Part shown: one piece after another, positions 14,854 through 25,634 of the stretch | Layout: each line of letters opens with the position of its first letter | How positions within the stretch are numbered: position 1 is the first letter of the stretch | Assembly: GCA_950106755.1 (NCBI GenBank) | Contig: OX467083.1 | Coordinates: 25,167,029 to 25,231,028, forward strand | Length of the DNA stretch: 64,000 bases | Source of the DNA: Climacium dendroides | Lineage: Eukaryota > Streptophyta > Bryopsida > Hypnales > Climaciaceae | Direction of reading: 5' to 3' | The notes under the pieces: generated by a model | Seen by the model: only the letters and a program-made list of their open reading frames with translations | Told to the model about the DNA's origin: nothing | The model's database searches: none | Program-made: the position numbers and the translations under genes

Positions 14854-15123
14854 GCAGGACATTAAATCGTACCATCGAAGGTGGGCCCGGTGAGGTGGAT
14901 TTAACCTGGGGAAAATGCAGGAATTTTTTATTTGCCACATATGATTTTTTTTTTGCAAATTCTGAATTCATATTTGCAATCAGAGACCCCAAATTAGCTA
15001 GATAAAGTCTACAACGTACTCTAGACATGGCTCAAAATAGGGGGCTTCTTTTTTACTTTTATCCCTACAACACAAATTTTACCCTGCTTGGCCCACCTTC
15101 GATGGCACGATTTAACGTCCTGC
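14854..15123. mobile_element. MULE-type MITE, 270 bp, with perfect 9-bp target duplication
   Basis: The ends are inverted repeats about 35 bp long with a few mismatches: the left begins GCAGGACATTAAATCGTACC, and the reverse complement of the right begins GCAGGACGTTAAATCGTGCC. They continue into CATCGAAGGTGGGCC on both sides. The flanks carry the identical 9-mer CTTATTTGG at 14845-14853 and 15124-15132. A 9-bp duplication with terminal G is the usual signature of Mutator-like elements. There is no coding capacity, so it is a non-autonomous copy. A degenerate relative of its interior lies near 32530-32690. Class assignment is by target-site length, not by a transposase. Confidence 0.85.
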
Positions 15124-15132
15124 CTTATTTGG

Positions 15133-15523
15133 ACTCTTTCAGCTGAATGAAGGAGCTCCAGTAATAGCTCCTAAAAAAGTCAATGTCGAGGTTATACTGT
15201 AACCTTGTCGTAAACCAGTAATGGAAGATGCTCACTCGGGGAGTTCCAGATGCGCACATCTTTGCAACACAAGCTTGTTACGTACTACTTCAATGCAACG
15301 TACTTGCAACTCTCTGAATTGCAAGTACGGAAATGGCAACTGGTCTCTGATGGTTCACAATCCATGTCGGGATTCCATAAGCTCAAAGTAGCAATCGGCG
15401 TTTTTAGGGAGTCAATCAAGCTCACGTACAAGCCGTCTTGATCGAGAGGCAATCAAGCATTTGGTGTGTCTTTGGATTTTGAGCATGTCAATTTGCGGCG
15501 ACCCAATCCATCGCAAATCGATG
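15133..15523. other. 3' flank of the XTH gene
   Basis: About 390 bases between the MITE and the XTH stop codon, with near-genic composition. It probably contains the XTH 3' UTR and polyadenylation region. I saw no separate gene. Confidence 0.5.
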
Positions 15524-17109
15524 CTACTCGTACCAATTGCTGGCGCATTCGACCGGTGTATCCCCTCTCGCCGTGTCGGTACAGTAGTCATAGACGACAT
15601 ACTTGCTCCGCACATTGTGAAGTTGCCCGATTTGGTTATCATTCAGAGTTTGGTAACTATCGGCGCTCCACCAGCCCCCCTGCCTGCCACTGCAAGCAGA
15701 GGCGTCGTCGTTGCTGGTGAGCTCGCAAGCTTCCACGCCAAAACCCTGGAACGATGCCACAAATGGGGCCGCACTCCAGTCGAGTGGGACGTTGCCACCT
15801 TGCGTGGCCCATGAGCTGCCGTCCCACAGGCTTGCGAAGATGCCAACTCCTTGGTTGTTGGGGAATTGAACTCCCTTGTCTTCGTTGTTTCGGAACGCTC
15901 GAATTGGAACTGTGTCCACGAAGAATCTGCAATGCAACATGAATTCCATTAAATTGGCGCAATTCCATTAAAATCGCATTGTGGACGCTCAATAACTGAA
16001 ATGACTTAATTAGGGAGCTGACACGGGGAAGGGGGTGGAAATCCTAGCTTAGCGGTGCAAAATGTCGTGGGTGACGTGCAATTTGCACTTTAATTTTCAC
16101 ATCGATGGGCACAACAAACTAATGTAAATGTCAAAGTGGCACATGAAATACTGCCGAGTTAACAAAATTGATGTTACGCCCAGTGAATTGCTTTAGTTGA
16201 ACTCTGGTGAATTGATCTTTCGAATGGCGGAAGCATGATAGTAGAAAATTTTATGGTGTGAATGTTCGAAAGGGTGTGTTCGATGCTTGGGTGAGTTCAT
16301 AGTAGTACTTACACGATGATATTTTTATTCCAGAGAAGGGAGTAAGTGTGGTAGTCGGCGGTGGGGTCGAACCAAAGCGTGATCCGCTGCTCACGAGCTC
16401 CTTGGCCCTTGGCGAACACGTTGGTTTGAAGAACGTAAGGTTGCCCTGAGAGGTTGCCGAGAAACTCGAAGTCCATTTCGTCGTGGTGATCGCCTTCGGA
16501 GGACAGCTGTACACAAAGCCACCAACCATCATACTCATCAGCACAACCAGTTAGTTTCTCTGCTGCTTGATTGATTAATTCGCCTCTGGATTTGTCAGTG
16601 GAAAATGGAAATTTGCCTGAAGGATCGATCGGAAGCAGTACATAATGCAAGAGGAACAACTCGTGTGATTGTAAGCTTACGTAATAAGCAGTGACGGTGC
16701 CAGCCGAGTTGCCAGGCACAAGCTTGATCCCCATCCCAATGCTTCCGAACAAGTACTTGCCTTTGGAGCTGAATGCCGCGGCTGCAGAGTGAAAGAAGAC
16801 AATCCAATTAAATTAACTCACATGTTTTAAGAATTGCGTAGCTCTTATGTGCGACATTTGGATCATGAATCTAACTCCGTAGGTAGCTATATTTCATGCA
16901 GAGGAGTCTAGGTGGTTAGAAAATTCACCTGAGGTAGCATCCAGAACAAGGTCCACATGGGCGCCTTCGCCCTGAACTCGAGTGTGCGTTGCATCAGTGG
17001 TGGCCCCGTAGTTCTCTCCGAAAGGGATCACCGACTCCGTGGGCTGAATTAGCATCAACGCCGCAACCGCAAGCAGCAGCAAACCGCTACGACCTCTTGT
17101 CGAACCCAT
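15524..17109 (-). CDS. XTH: Xyloglucan endotransglucosylase/hydrolase (XTH), GH16
   Basis: Secreted cell-wall enzyme that cuts xyloglucan chains and rejoins them to other xyloglucans or water. Four exons, 17109-16929, 16781-16681, 16506-16313 and 15926-15524, join in frame to 292 residues, the normal length for the family. Residues 1-26 form a hydrophobic signal peptide ([12 protein letters not shown] core). The catalytic motif is [10 protein letters not shown], with Met where most members have Ile or Leu; Glu104 is the predicted nucleophile and Glu108 the acid/base. The N-glycosylation site N-L-S directly follows, as is usual in XTHs. [11 protein letters not shown] and the C-terminal cysteines ([26 protein letters not shown]) fit the XET C-terminal domain. 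A TATA-like TATATT lies about 105-110 nt upstream of the ATG (near 17214-17219). XET versus hydrolase activity cannot be told from this sequence. Confidence 0.95.
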
Positions 17110-19660
17110 TCTCGATTCTGAGCTTTCCGCACCACAGCTAATGACAGAGGCCAATTTCTGGAAACACGAATTGCCAGACATCCCTTGCTCAAGAATGGAG
17201 CTATCATTGGGCAATATATGCAAGGACGCCACCAATTTAAAAGATCGGCACATACTGAGACCATTCCCGACATTAGTCTAAACTGGATTTGGTTGAAACA
17301 AAGGCAACTACAGATAGGCTTAGAGATGATGTAGCTTGACTGACCTCCAAGCACTCTTTCAGTTTTGTCTATGTGCCTTGCAAGCTGGAGGTCCTATCCT
17401 CACGCCAGCTCCGGAATTGCATGTATGTCTGGCAATTGCTGAATAGACTTTAAGTAGATTTCAATCAAAGGCGCTGCCCTGCAATTCTTTTTTTGAATAC
17501 CAGGGAGCGAGTACGTGGTAACCATTATCTATCTGAATTTGCCGACGAAGATGAAGGTGTCTGCCAACCATGGCGACAACGCGCTCTGGCTAAGCTCGAA
17601 CTCTAGGCACAAATTGATGTGCTGGACACAAGTGCATGATCACGTACTCATACAAAGATTTCAGAGAGATGTACCACAGTACTGAGCTCTCAATCCATAG
17701 CAATTTTTGTGAAAGTACTCACATATCAGAATCTATGAGAGGGTCGAAGTCGATATTAATCTGTACTCGGACGACGTGAAGATTGAAAAGATTGAGAATT
17801 TCGAGGTACGACAGCAAGGGGAAGAGCGAGGGGGACATACCGAATCGAATGTATGTATCAGTCCGTAAGTTGTGGTACTTGAGATCGAAGGGCCGATGGT
17901 TGTTTGCTCCATGTAGGAGCCTCTTTATGCGAGTGCACCTTGAAGAGGAACCAGCAAAAGTATGTGTTCGCCCTCATCATTCTAAGCTTGGTAAAAAATT
18001 ATTCGTTTCAATAGGAACCCTTCAATCTTCGGGTGCAATTTCCAGTCATCAAACAGAGCTTGGGTGTTCTTTGATCAGTAGAGGAGATGCAATCGTCCCA
18101 GCAGTGCGATCAAAATAAAACGTTATATAGTACAGTCTAGACGGGACTCATATTCTTCCTCCGTCCTTAGTAGCTGGCTTGAAGAGTAGGGTTTGTGCTT
18201 ATTAGCATCGTTTGCTTCACCTAATCGAGCCTTGACACAGTGATCTCACTGCTTTCAAGTTCAAGCAAGAATTTATGACATGGACATCAACTGCACTTGT
18301 AATCATGTGCGTATACTGTATCGCCTGTCTCAGAGCAGCAACAACAAACTTGCGTGATGATCAAGAGGGCCCCTCAACAGAGACTTGTAACCAAGCATGT
18401 TAGGCAGAAGTAAAATGAGAAATAACTGCAACGTCAACGCAATCAGACAAGAAAAAAGGAAAAACAAGAGTCGGAGTGGGTCCATGTGCATTTTCTGTGG
18501 CTGGGGGAAACGTAACTGATTGAGGCCAGCGTAAGAGTTAGGGCATCGGTCACATCGACGACATGGGCTTTAGCCCCATGAAAATGAGGCCACCAGGAAA
18601 GAGGGCCCATGACAACACGTTCAAGCTCCAGAATGATTGCCATCCTCCGGAACACATTAACAAGACGTTCAATGCCCCTCCTTACTCCAGAAATTAATTC
18701 TTCATCGATCATACTCCAGAAAACCATGCAAGGTGGGGATGTGATTACTCTAACTTGACTTGAAATCAGCATGATTGACCGAAAACTAAGAAGGAATCAA
18801 TGCCCAGGTGAATGGTGTAGCCAATTTGAAGACCTGGGACATGCTCTTGGCAAGGGTGTGGGGTCAAAGGAGAGTGACGCTTCCGCTGTCGAGCTAAATT
18901 CGGAAACTCAATATTGTGGAACGAGGGACCCCTGCCAGTAGCTGTGCATTTTCCGTCCAGGTATTGTACTGTAGTACAGTTGCAGTGACGACGTTTGCAT
19001 TATTAGTGATGGAGCTTTCAGTTTTCGCAACTGATTGTGGATTGTGCAACGTGCTCCTTTTTCGTGAGAGCCTAGACTGTAGGTGGCATGGGGTGGAGTG
19101 CTAACTTTACACCCAGGGTACAATATTCAATCCACAGAACATACACTAAATACACTTGACCGGTTAGGCAATGGATTTGGTCTTCGTCGCAGGTAGCTTC
19201 AACGAATTGACAGAAGCTAGCTAGTGGACGGTGGTTTGCTCATCATTCCTAACTTCGTTGCCTCAGCATTGCATATAGCTACGTTAATTCCGCAGCTGTC
19301 CAAGCTAGACGCAGCCAGCTTCAATTGTACTCCGTAATTGACAAAATACGGTAGGCTTCCGTGACGTAGAAGGATTTGTGTGTTAGTACGGTAATCCAAA
19401 TGATTGAGCACAGAATGATCATGTCGTTGATTGATTGTGTACGTTACTAGCTTTCCACAATCGTAGTTCTGACAGCAAGGTCAGGGGAAGAGTGTGTGCT
19501 ACATGCTACATGTTGAGGAAAAACATTCATTTGCAGGAGGAAAATTATAGCCCAGGTATTTAGGGGCGTATTTTTCATCCTCATGGAACCTCCTCATTCA
19601 ATGAAAGAATATCATTTATCATGAAATGGTCTTCTTTTGGCATTATAGAGTAGGAAATGT
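17110..19660. other. XTH promoter side and gene-free spacer
   Basis: The first few hundred bases are the upstream region of the XTH gene. The rest, to about 19.6 kb, is of intermediate composition but contains only short open frames with no recognised family. The longest, on the minus strand at 18443-18772, has no similarity I can name and lacks supporting splice structure. Confidence 0.5.
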
Positions 19661-19663
19661 GTA

Positions 19664-19779
19664 TAGGGGAAGGCCTTGAGGGGAGGGGGGTCCTGCATTT
19701 AAGGGCACTAGACCGAGGGCATAAGCCCGAGGTTGTGCCCGAAAATGCAGGGATGCCCGGCCTGAAAGGCCTTCCCCTA
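19664..19779. repeat. GC-rich fold-back repeat (possible MITE)
   Basis: The segment begins TAGGGGAAGGCCTT and ends with its exact complement AAGGCCTTCCCCTA. Inner pairs such as CCTGCATTTAAGGGCAC against GTGCCCGAAAATGCAGG extend the stem, so the whole 116 bp could fold into an imperfect hairpin. No convincing target-site duplication flanks it, so its origin as a transposon is unproven. Confidence 0.6.
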
Positions 19780-21166
19780 CATAATGTGCAGGAAAGATGG
19801 TGCATTCACCTTGTTGAACAATGCATTTCACCAATGTTAACACCCTCCCTCGTCAATTGTGAGATTCTAATACGGGAGGAGTTAATATTAATAAAGAAAA
19901 ATCTTTCCAAGCGCATTATGAAAACAAAGCTTCATGAAGGTAACTACACCTAAAATCACACAAATAAGCAATTCAACATGGTTGCCATTATTACATTGAA
20001 TTTTTTTTGGTGCGGTCTTGTTGGAAGTCAAAAGGGGATTCTAGACTCTCTAAGAATGCATTTTTTGGATACCATTTGAATGAACTATGAATTTTCAAAG
20101 TACTAATAATGGGGGTAACCAACTATAGACTCTCATGAATAGTGGAAGTACATTTTAGGCAAGAATCTAGCATATACAGTTTTAGAATGGGTGCTATTTA
20201 AGGTGTATAGTAAAGCCACCTATAATTGACCAAATAAACAATTGTGGCCATGATCTGGAGTAGTGCATGGTGAAGCAAATATTTCTAAAGGTGCAAAGAT
20301 AGAAATGATGGAAATTGCCAAAATTTGGTAACTTTATTGCTTGAATTGAAATTACCATGAATTTTGGAAGGCAAAAGTTTAGACCCATGTCCAATGTGTA
20401 GACTATTCCAAAAACGCTCATTTAAGAGACTACTTTTTCTTCACTCTGGTACTCCAAACCAAGCACATGTGTAATGAAAAGAATGGAGGAATTGATAGCG
20501 AGAAATCAAGAACTCATGTTTGGAAATTAGGGTTATTAGGCCCATCCTCTCCTAAATTTTAAACATTCTATTGATTGTTGATGGGGCTATAATTGGTGAT
20601 GGATGGTTCTACCTTAGTTACCTTCTCGGTTACCTTAGGGCATCTACAATGCATATTTAGCATACAAGCCTTATAACAACAAATGGCGGGTCATTCCACA
20701 AGTCTGCCGAAGTGTCAATTTTTCCTTTGAATAAATTGAATCAATGCAAAACCAACAATCCAAATGTCACATGGACTTTTCCATATTATGAAAAAAAAGA
20801 AAGAAAAGAATCTACATTAAAAAAAGATTTATCTTGGAACAAAGGAAAGTTGAATTAATTAGCACACATACCAATGCCTCAAAAACAATGACAATAGTGA
20901 TTATTCTTACAATGGATCAACCTACAAGCCCTTCACATTTTGCAAATTAGCCCGTCCTCTATAGTCACATATCAAAACTGTGGAATTGGAGGCCACAATA
21001 ATGGTTGTACTGGAGTACAATTTTAATTAGAATATGGGTACTTTTCCAATGAGTAGTTTATTGTAGTATAGCAACTTTACGGGTACAATTCATCTCTGTG
21101 TATTTTTATTGAGATTGTATTGTTGTAGTATTGCAACTTTATGCGTACAATTCATCTCTACCGCTA
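19780..21166. other. AT-rich spacer with a short tandem duplication
   Basis: No gene is visible. Near 21056-21162 a segment of about 60 bp (core GTACAATTCATCTCT, preceded by GCAACTTTA) occurs twice in tandem with a few differences. Confidence 0.5.
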
Positions 21167-21486
21167 CACTAATGATGATAAATAGTGTTATGTTGTGATT
21201 AGTGTTACCTAGACTTTTATCCCGGTCACTCCAAACTTCAATTAGTTGGCATTTAGTGTTGTGTTCACTTTTCTAAGCAGTAATTTTTTTGAGCATGTAA
21301 TAGGTTTCTTGAGTTTATACGTTTTTCTTTGCATTTTGATGAAATAGTTAGGTAACACTAAATGTAAACTTGTAAAAAATTTAGTGTCTACGTTGACATT
21401 TAGTGTTGGTAACATTAACCGGATTGTTGACAATTAGTGTTATGCTTCGTTATTAGTGTTGCCAACACTATTCATCATCATTAGTG
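21167..21486. mobile_element. TA-flanked MITE, 320 bp (Stowaway/Tc1-mariner type)
   Basis: Terminal inverted repeats: the left begins CACTAATGATGATAAATAGT, and the reverse complement of the right begins CACTAATGATGATGAATAGT, with one mismatch. TA dinucleotides flank both ends (21165-21166 and 21487-21488), the target duplication expected for Tc1/mariner-type elements. The interior repeats the motif TTAGTGTT in both orientations. It has no coding capacity. The CACTA-like first letters are a coincidence of the end sequence; the flanks favour TA duplication. Confidence 0.65.
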
Positions 21487-21488
21487 TA

Positions 21489-21795
21489 CTGTACCACAGT
21501 AGCGGCCGGACATCTGATTTCCAGGGTTTCATTGATGGGCCCCGTGAGGGGCATTCCAAAAAATGGGGTATGCCGGTACGTGTACCCAGCGCACGGTATT
21601 CTTTAGTAAAAGGCGAAAGAATAGTTCGCTCTGTGCTGTGCACCCGGCTGCGTGGTGAAAGCGGTGGGGAGGCTGAGCTTTTATACAGTCAGAGTGAAAC
21701 GATCAGTGCAATGCGTATGGGATAAATGTCCGGTCTGCCTCTGGTGGGGTAAACGTGTACCATGCATCGTCATCCTGGTGCTTGGAACGAAAGCA
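21489..21795. other. GC-rich islet directly after the MITE
   Basis: About 300 bp of clearly higher G+C than the DNA around it, containing GGCCGGACATC and the small palindrome GGTACGTGTACC. Both strands have an open frame of 67-89 codons, but neither resembles a family I know. It may be a captured gene fragment or a remnant of an older element. Confidence 0.35.
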
Positions 21796-21837
21796 CGCTT
21801 TTTTTTTCATTTTTATCAAGTGTCAAAGTGTCAATAT

Positions 21838-22000
21838 AAAGTGTTATAGTGGTGCTCCAAATTTCAACATTCATCCACATATTGGATAGAAAATATTATA
21901 TTAGCATATATCACATGTCATAATTGTATTTTCAGCAATTTCATCCAAGATTTTTTTTAATTCGAAGTTTTTCTGGTGAATAACTTCATAGTTTCTCATC
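21838..22000 (+). repeat. Direct repeat, copy 1 (partner at 29157-29330)
   Basis: About 160 bp beginning TAGTGGTGCTCCAAATTTCA and ending near TTTCATCCAAGATTTTT recurs, with scattered differences, in the same orientation at 29157-29330. No terminal structure or coding content was seen, so it is called only as a dispersed repeat. Confidence 0.7.
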
Positions 22001-22539
22001 ATTTTTTAGATAAATTATTTATATATGGTGCAATTTAGCATTATATAGCCAAAAAAAAGTCATAGAATGAAGTCACCTAGTGGATCGGATTTGAAATGAG
22101 GTTCTCTTGAGTCTTGATATGGTGATTTTTTGAAATTTTTGCATTTCTTTAAATCAATGATCTCGTTTTTACAAGTCTAATTCTAAAATAGAGTCAATGC
22201 AATTTTGGCTTTGTCAACCACTTGACCTACTTGCAGATTCATAATTTTAGAAAAAAATTCTAGTCTAATAAAAAAATAGATAGGACAACAACTTGATATA
22301 TATAGTATCTTTACAAATTAGATTGACTTTCATCTAAGTACTAACCAAAGAAAGAAACATGAGTTTGAATTTGTGTGTCATTTAGTAAATGGACGTTATC
22401 ACACTAAGGGATTAAGAGCATGTTCATATTAGGTTCCACTTATTGTTACAAGAAACAAGACAAGAGACTCTAATAAAACCCTAAACCTAGACAATAATTT
22501 AGGTAGGGGGCATAAAGTGACCATTTAGCCCTAAAAAGA

Positions 22540-23130
22540 TGGGCCTATGACAAATTGATGTTTTTTGATCATTTACTCTATTTGTTGCCAGTTTGTAAGT
22601 ATATGTGAATGAAATTTTATTTTTAAATTTTTTTCAAAGATGGAATTACAAGTCTTCTATGAACTATAAAATTTCTTTTTTTTGCTAATTTTTAAAAGAA
22701 AAAGTGAAAAAATTCTTATCAAATATCAAATATGCTCTAAAAATATGAAAGTTTAAACCAAAGTTACCATCTCATTATAAAATTATGAAATCAACAAAGC
22801 ATAATTATAAGTCCAAATTTCAAATTATAATAAAATGTTGAATTTTAAGAATTATCCAAATAGAATAGAAACTATATTTGATAAAATTTATTTAATTAAT
22901 GGACACAAATTCAAAAAATATCATTTTTATAGCTCAAATCCACGTCAAGAGTATAGAACAAGAAATGACCCGAGAAGTGACCAAAATACAATATAAGGGT
23001 GATCCATGGATGGAGCATTTTTTTTTGAAATATTAATAATATAATAGTGAAAAAATTCAATACTAATCACTTGAAATGCAATTAAGCAACTTCTAAAAAA
23101 AGTTGGATGAAAAATTATTTTTTCCATTCT
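22540..23130 (+). repeat. Dispersed AT-rich repeat family, solo copy
   Basis: Starts with AGATGGGCCTATGAC and passes through ATTTGTTGCCAGTTTGTAAG, AACCAAAGTTACCAT and GGGTGATCCATGGAT. These landmarks recur in the same order at 35756-36420 and (in part) 50460-52790, and in reverse at 35330-35750 and 52855-53520. No protein is encoded and no target duplication was found for this copy. Confidence 0.65.
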
Positions 23131-25390
23131 ATGAACCTTCTTGAAATCATTCAAAGGATCCAAATTATTCACATCATCCTTAAGAGTTGATGTGACTTTG
23201 AGGAAGTGTTATCTTCCATGAAATGTTTTCTAGAAGTTTTTCTTGAAAGAAAAATAGAAACTACATCCATTGCAAGTTGTTTTGTAATTTTTGTATTATT
23301 GAGGAACTAGTAATTAATTTTGAAATTGGAATGATATAAGACTCTAAAAGTGTTCCCACCTTAGATATGTTCACTATTGGTACATTGAAGAATTCAATAT
23401 AAACCTCTGTGATAAAAAATTGCTTTTAGAGTTGAACCAATTTAGCACCTCCTACTTTAAGAGAAATTGCCAAATTGTGAATGAAAATAGAATTAGAGGC
23501 ATGTGATATGTATGAATGTGATATTTTCTATCTGTATTGCTTAAATTTCAAGTTCCTTATGCCTGTGTTATAATTTATCACTTGGTTTGTGTCTCATTTA
23601 TAATAAACTATCTTAAGTTTGTTTACTTCCCAATACCTTGGTCCACCTACAAGATTTGCTCTTTTCCCATACTTATAACTAGTTAATAGCAACGGTAGGA
23701 CAATCTTTGATTGTGAAGGAGAATTTATTGTATAAAGTGTAAATCACTAAAGAAGTCTATCATTTATTGTAGGATTGTGTGTGTTTGAAATTAAATAATG
23801 ATTCAATTAGGCATTGACAATTGCTATACAAGCATTTATAAATGTTGCACTCTTTTAGAATTCTTTAAGACAATTCTTGAATAATACCACCCAAACCTTG
23901 AAACAAGGGTTGCTTTTTAATATGGTGGAAAAGTGCATTGGTTAAGAATTGTAGGGAAATAGAGCAATATGATTGGAGGAAATTTTGTTCTTCACTAGAT
24001 TGGGTTTACACTAAAGTCAAGACTTGATAGATGGAGAACTTCAAGCATGGACACAATGATATGGCTACCTTCGAGGAAATACTTTTCGTAAGGTCAAGTT
24101 TCTTGAGTGGACTCAACCTCCTAGACAAAAAACTTCGCCTTCAAAGAACTCCAACTTCATTTATTGTCTTTTCATTATCACCTATCTCATTTGTGTGATT
24201 GATGCCTTCCTTTATTTCAAATAGCATTAGTTGGCTCTATGCCTCGTCTTCTTTTACATTGCAAAACTCTCTTCTTGGTGAAGTTATTTGATAAACGTCA
24301 ATTTGTGAAGTTGTTTGGAATAATTCTTGCTTTGTATTTACACTACAACCAATTAAGACTTTTTATAGCATTATTTTATTGTCTTTTTATCTTCTTCAAC
24401 ATTTCACCAGGTACTTCAAATAACCATATCTTAGCCAAAACTTCTTAATCAACTAGTGCACTTCTCCACCATAGAATAAAGTAGTCCTAGAGTTCTACAC
24501 TAATGCATTGGATATTTTTAGGCATATGTGTTACAAATAAAGTAGTTTCATAAGATTAAGTTGTTAAAAGATTTATATCACAAGCCAAAAATTAGTGGTT
24601 AATTTGTGCAAACAATTCCCTTGCTCACGCCCTTGCTATAAAGATTAGCAATTTTTAAAAAGATGTTTATCCAATGAACAAAAATATGTTATTTTCAAAG
24701 GAAGAGTTTCACCATTACAACTTATTGTTATGTGGATCTTTTTCATCTTTGTAGACACTTCTAGCTTTTTTTTCATTTGAATGACCGATATGGATTTTCA
24801 AAACTTTTCTTCTTAAATAATTATTCTATAATTTCAAGAGTACAAATATATTTCATCTCAATATCTAACTTTCTCTCTTCAAAAAACTTTCCTCTTAGTA
24901 TGAATTCAATATATAAGAAATTATACAAAATGCTAAAAATATCACAGTAGTTAGAATTTGACATTACAAATTCATACAATTTTTTTTGTTAAAATTACAT
25001 TTATATTAAAGAATTATTTGATTTTTAGTTTCATTTTTATCAATAAAATTGGTTATCATTATGACATATTTAATTGGATTTTGTAACAATATTGAAATTA
25101 GGTATATAATTACCTTCTCTTGATGTCACAAACTCATATCAAAGTATGTTCACCTGGTTGCAATCAACCTCTAAATTGGTCCTTGCATATTTTTGCCTAA
25201 AATGTATAACTTCTATTCATAAAAGCTTGAATTCAATCTTAAATACACCTATTTTCAATATGTTGGAAATTCATATAGTTTATTTATACATTAGTTCTCT
25301 AAAATACATAGGGTGAAAAAACTTCAAATTCCTATTTGACACCCATCTAGGCCAAAATAATAATTTCATAATAGGAACCATGCTTAAATC
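23131..25390. other. AT-rich intergenic DNA
   Basis: No gene, bounded repeat or RNA gene seen. Composition rises in G+C from about 25,390 where the promoter region of the next gene begins. Confidence 0.55.
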
Positions 25391-25493
25391 CTTATCAGGA
25401 CGGTTTTAGATGCGGTACAGATACAGGTCACGGTATTAGGTCCTGTTAGCAACCCTACTACCGTACTTGGGATCACAGCCATTCATCCGATCA

Positions 25494-25511
25494 ACGAACG
25501 ACGTCGTTCGT
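25494..25511. promoter_or_regulatory. 18-bp perfect palindrome with GACGTC core
   Basis: ACGAACGACGTCGTTCGT reads the same on both strands and is centred about 132 bp upstream of the start codon of the SelK-like/thioredoxin gene. Its core GACGTC is the C-box class of ACGT elements bound by plant bZIP factors. A regulatory role is inferred from sequence and position only. Confidence 0.45.
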
Positions 25512-25634
25512 CATTCTCTTCCATCTCGTCTCGCTTTCACCTGCTCCTCTGTCTTGCTTGTTCGCAATTTGCAGGGGAGCTTCTTCTAAGTTATTGCATT
25601 TCTCAGTTAATCGACCGCTTTTTTTTCTGCTGCC

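Noticed and set aside
18443..18772. A minus-strand gene of 109 codons
   Set aside because: No recognised domain, no splice partners and no homology I can name. A single open frame of this size is expected by chance.
21167..21486. Assignment of this MITE to the CACTA family because its tip reads CACTA
   Set aside because: The flanks show TA on both sides and no 3-bp duplication, so the TA-duplicating Tc1/mariner type fits better.
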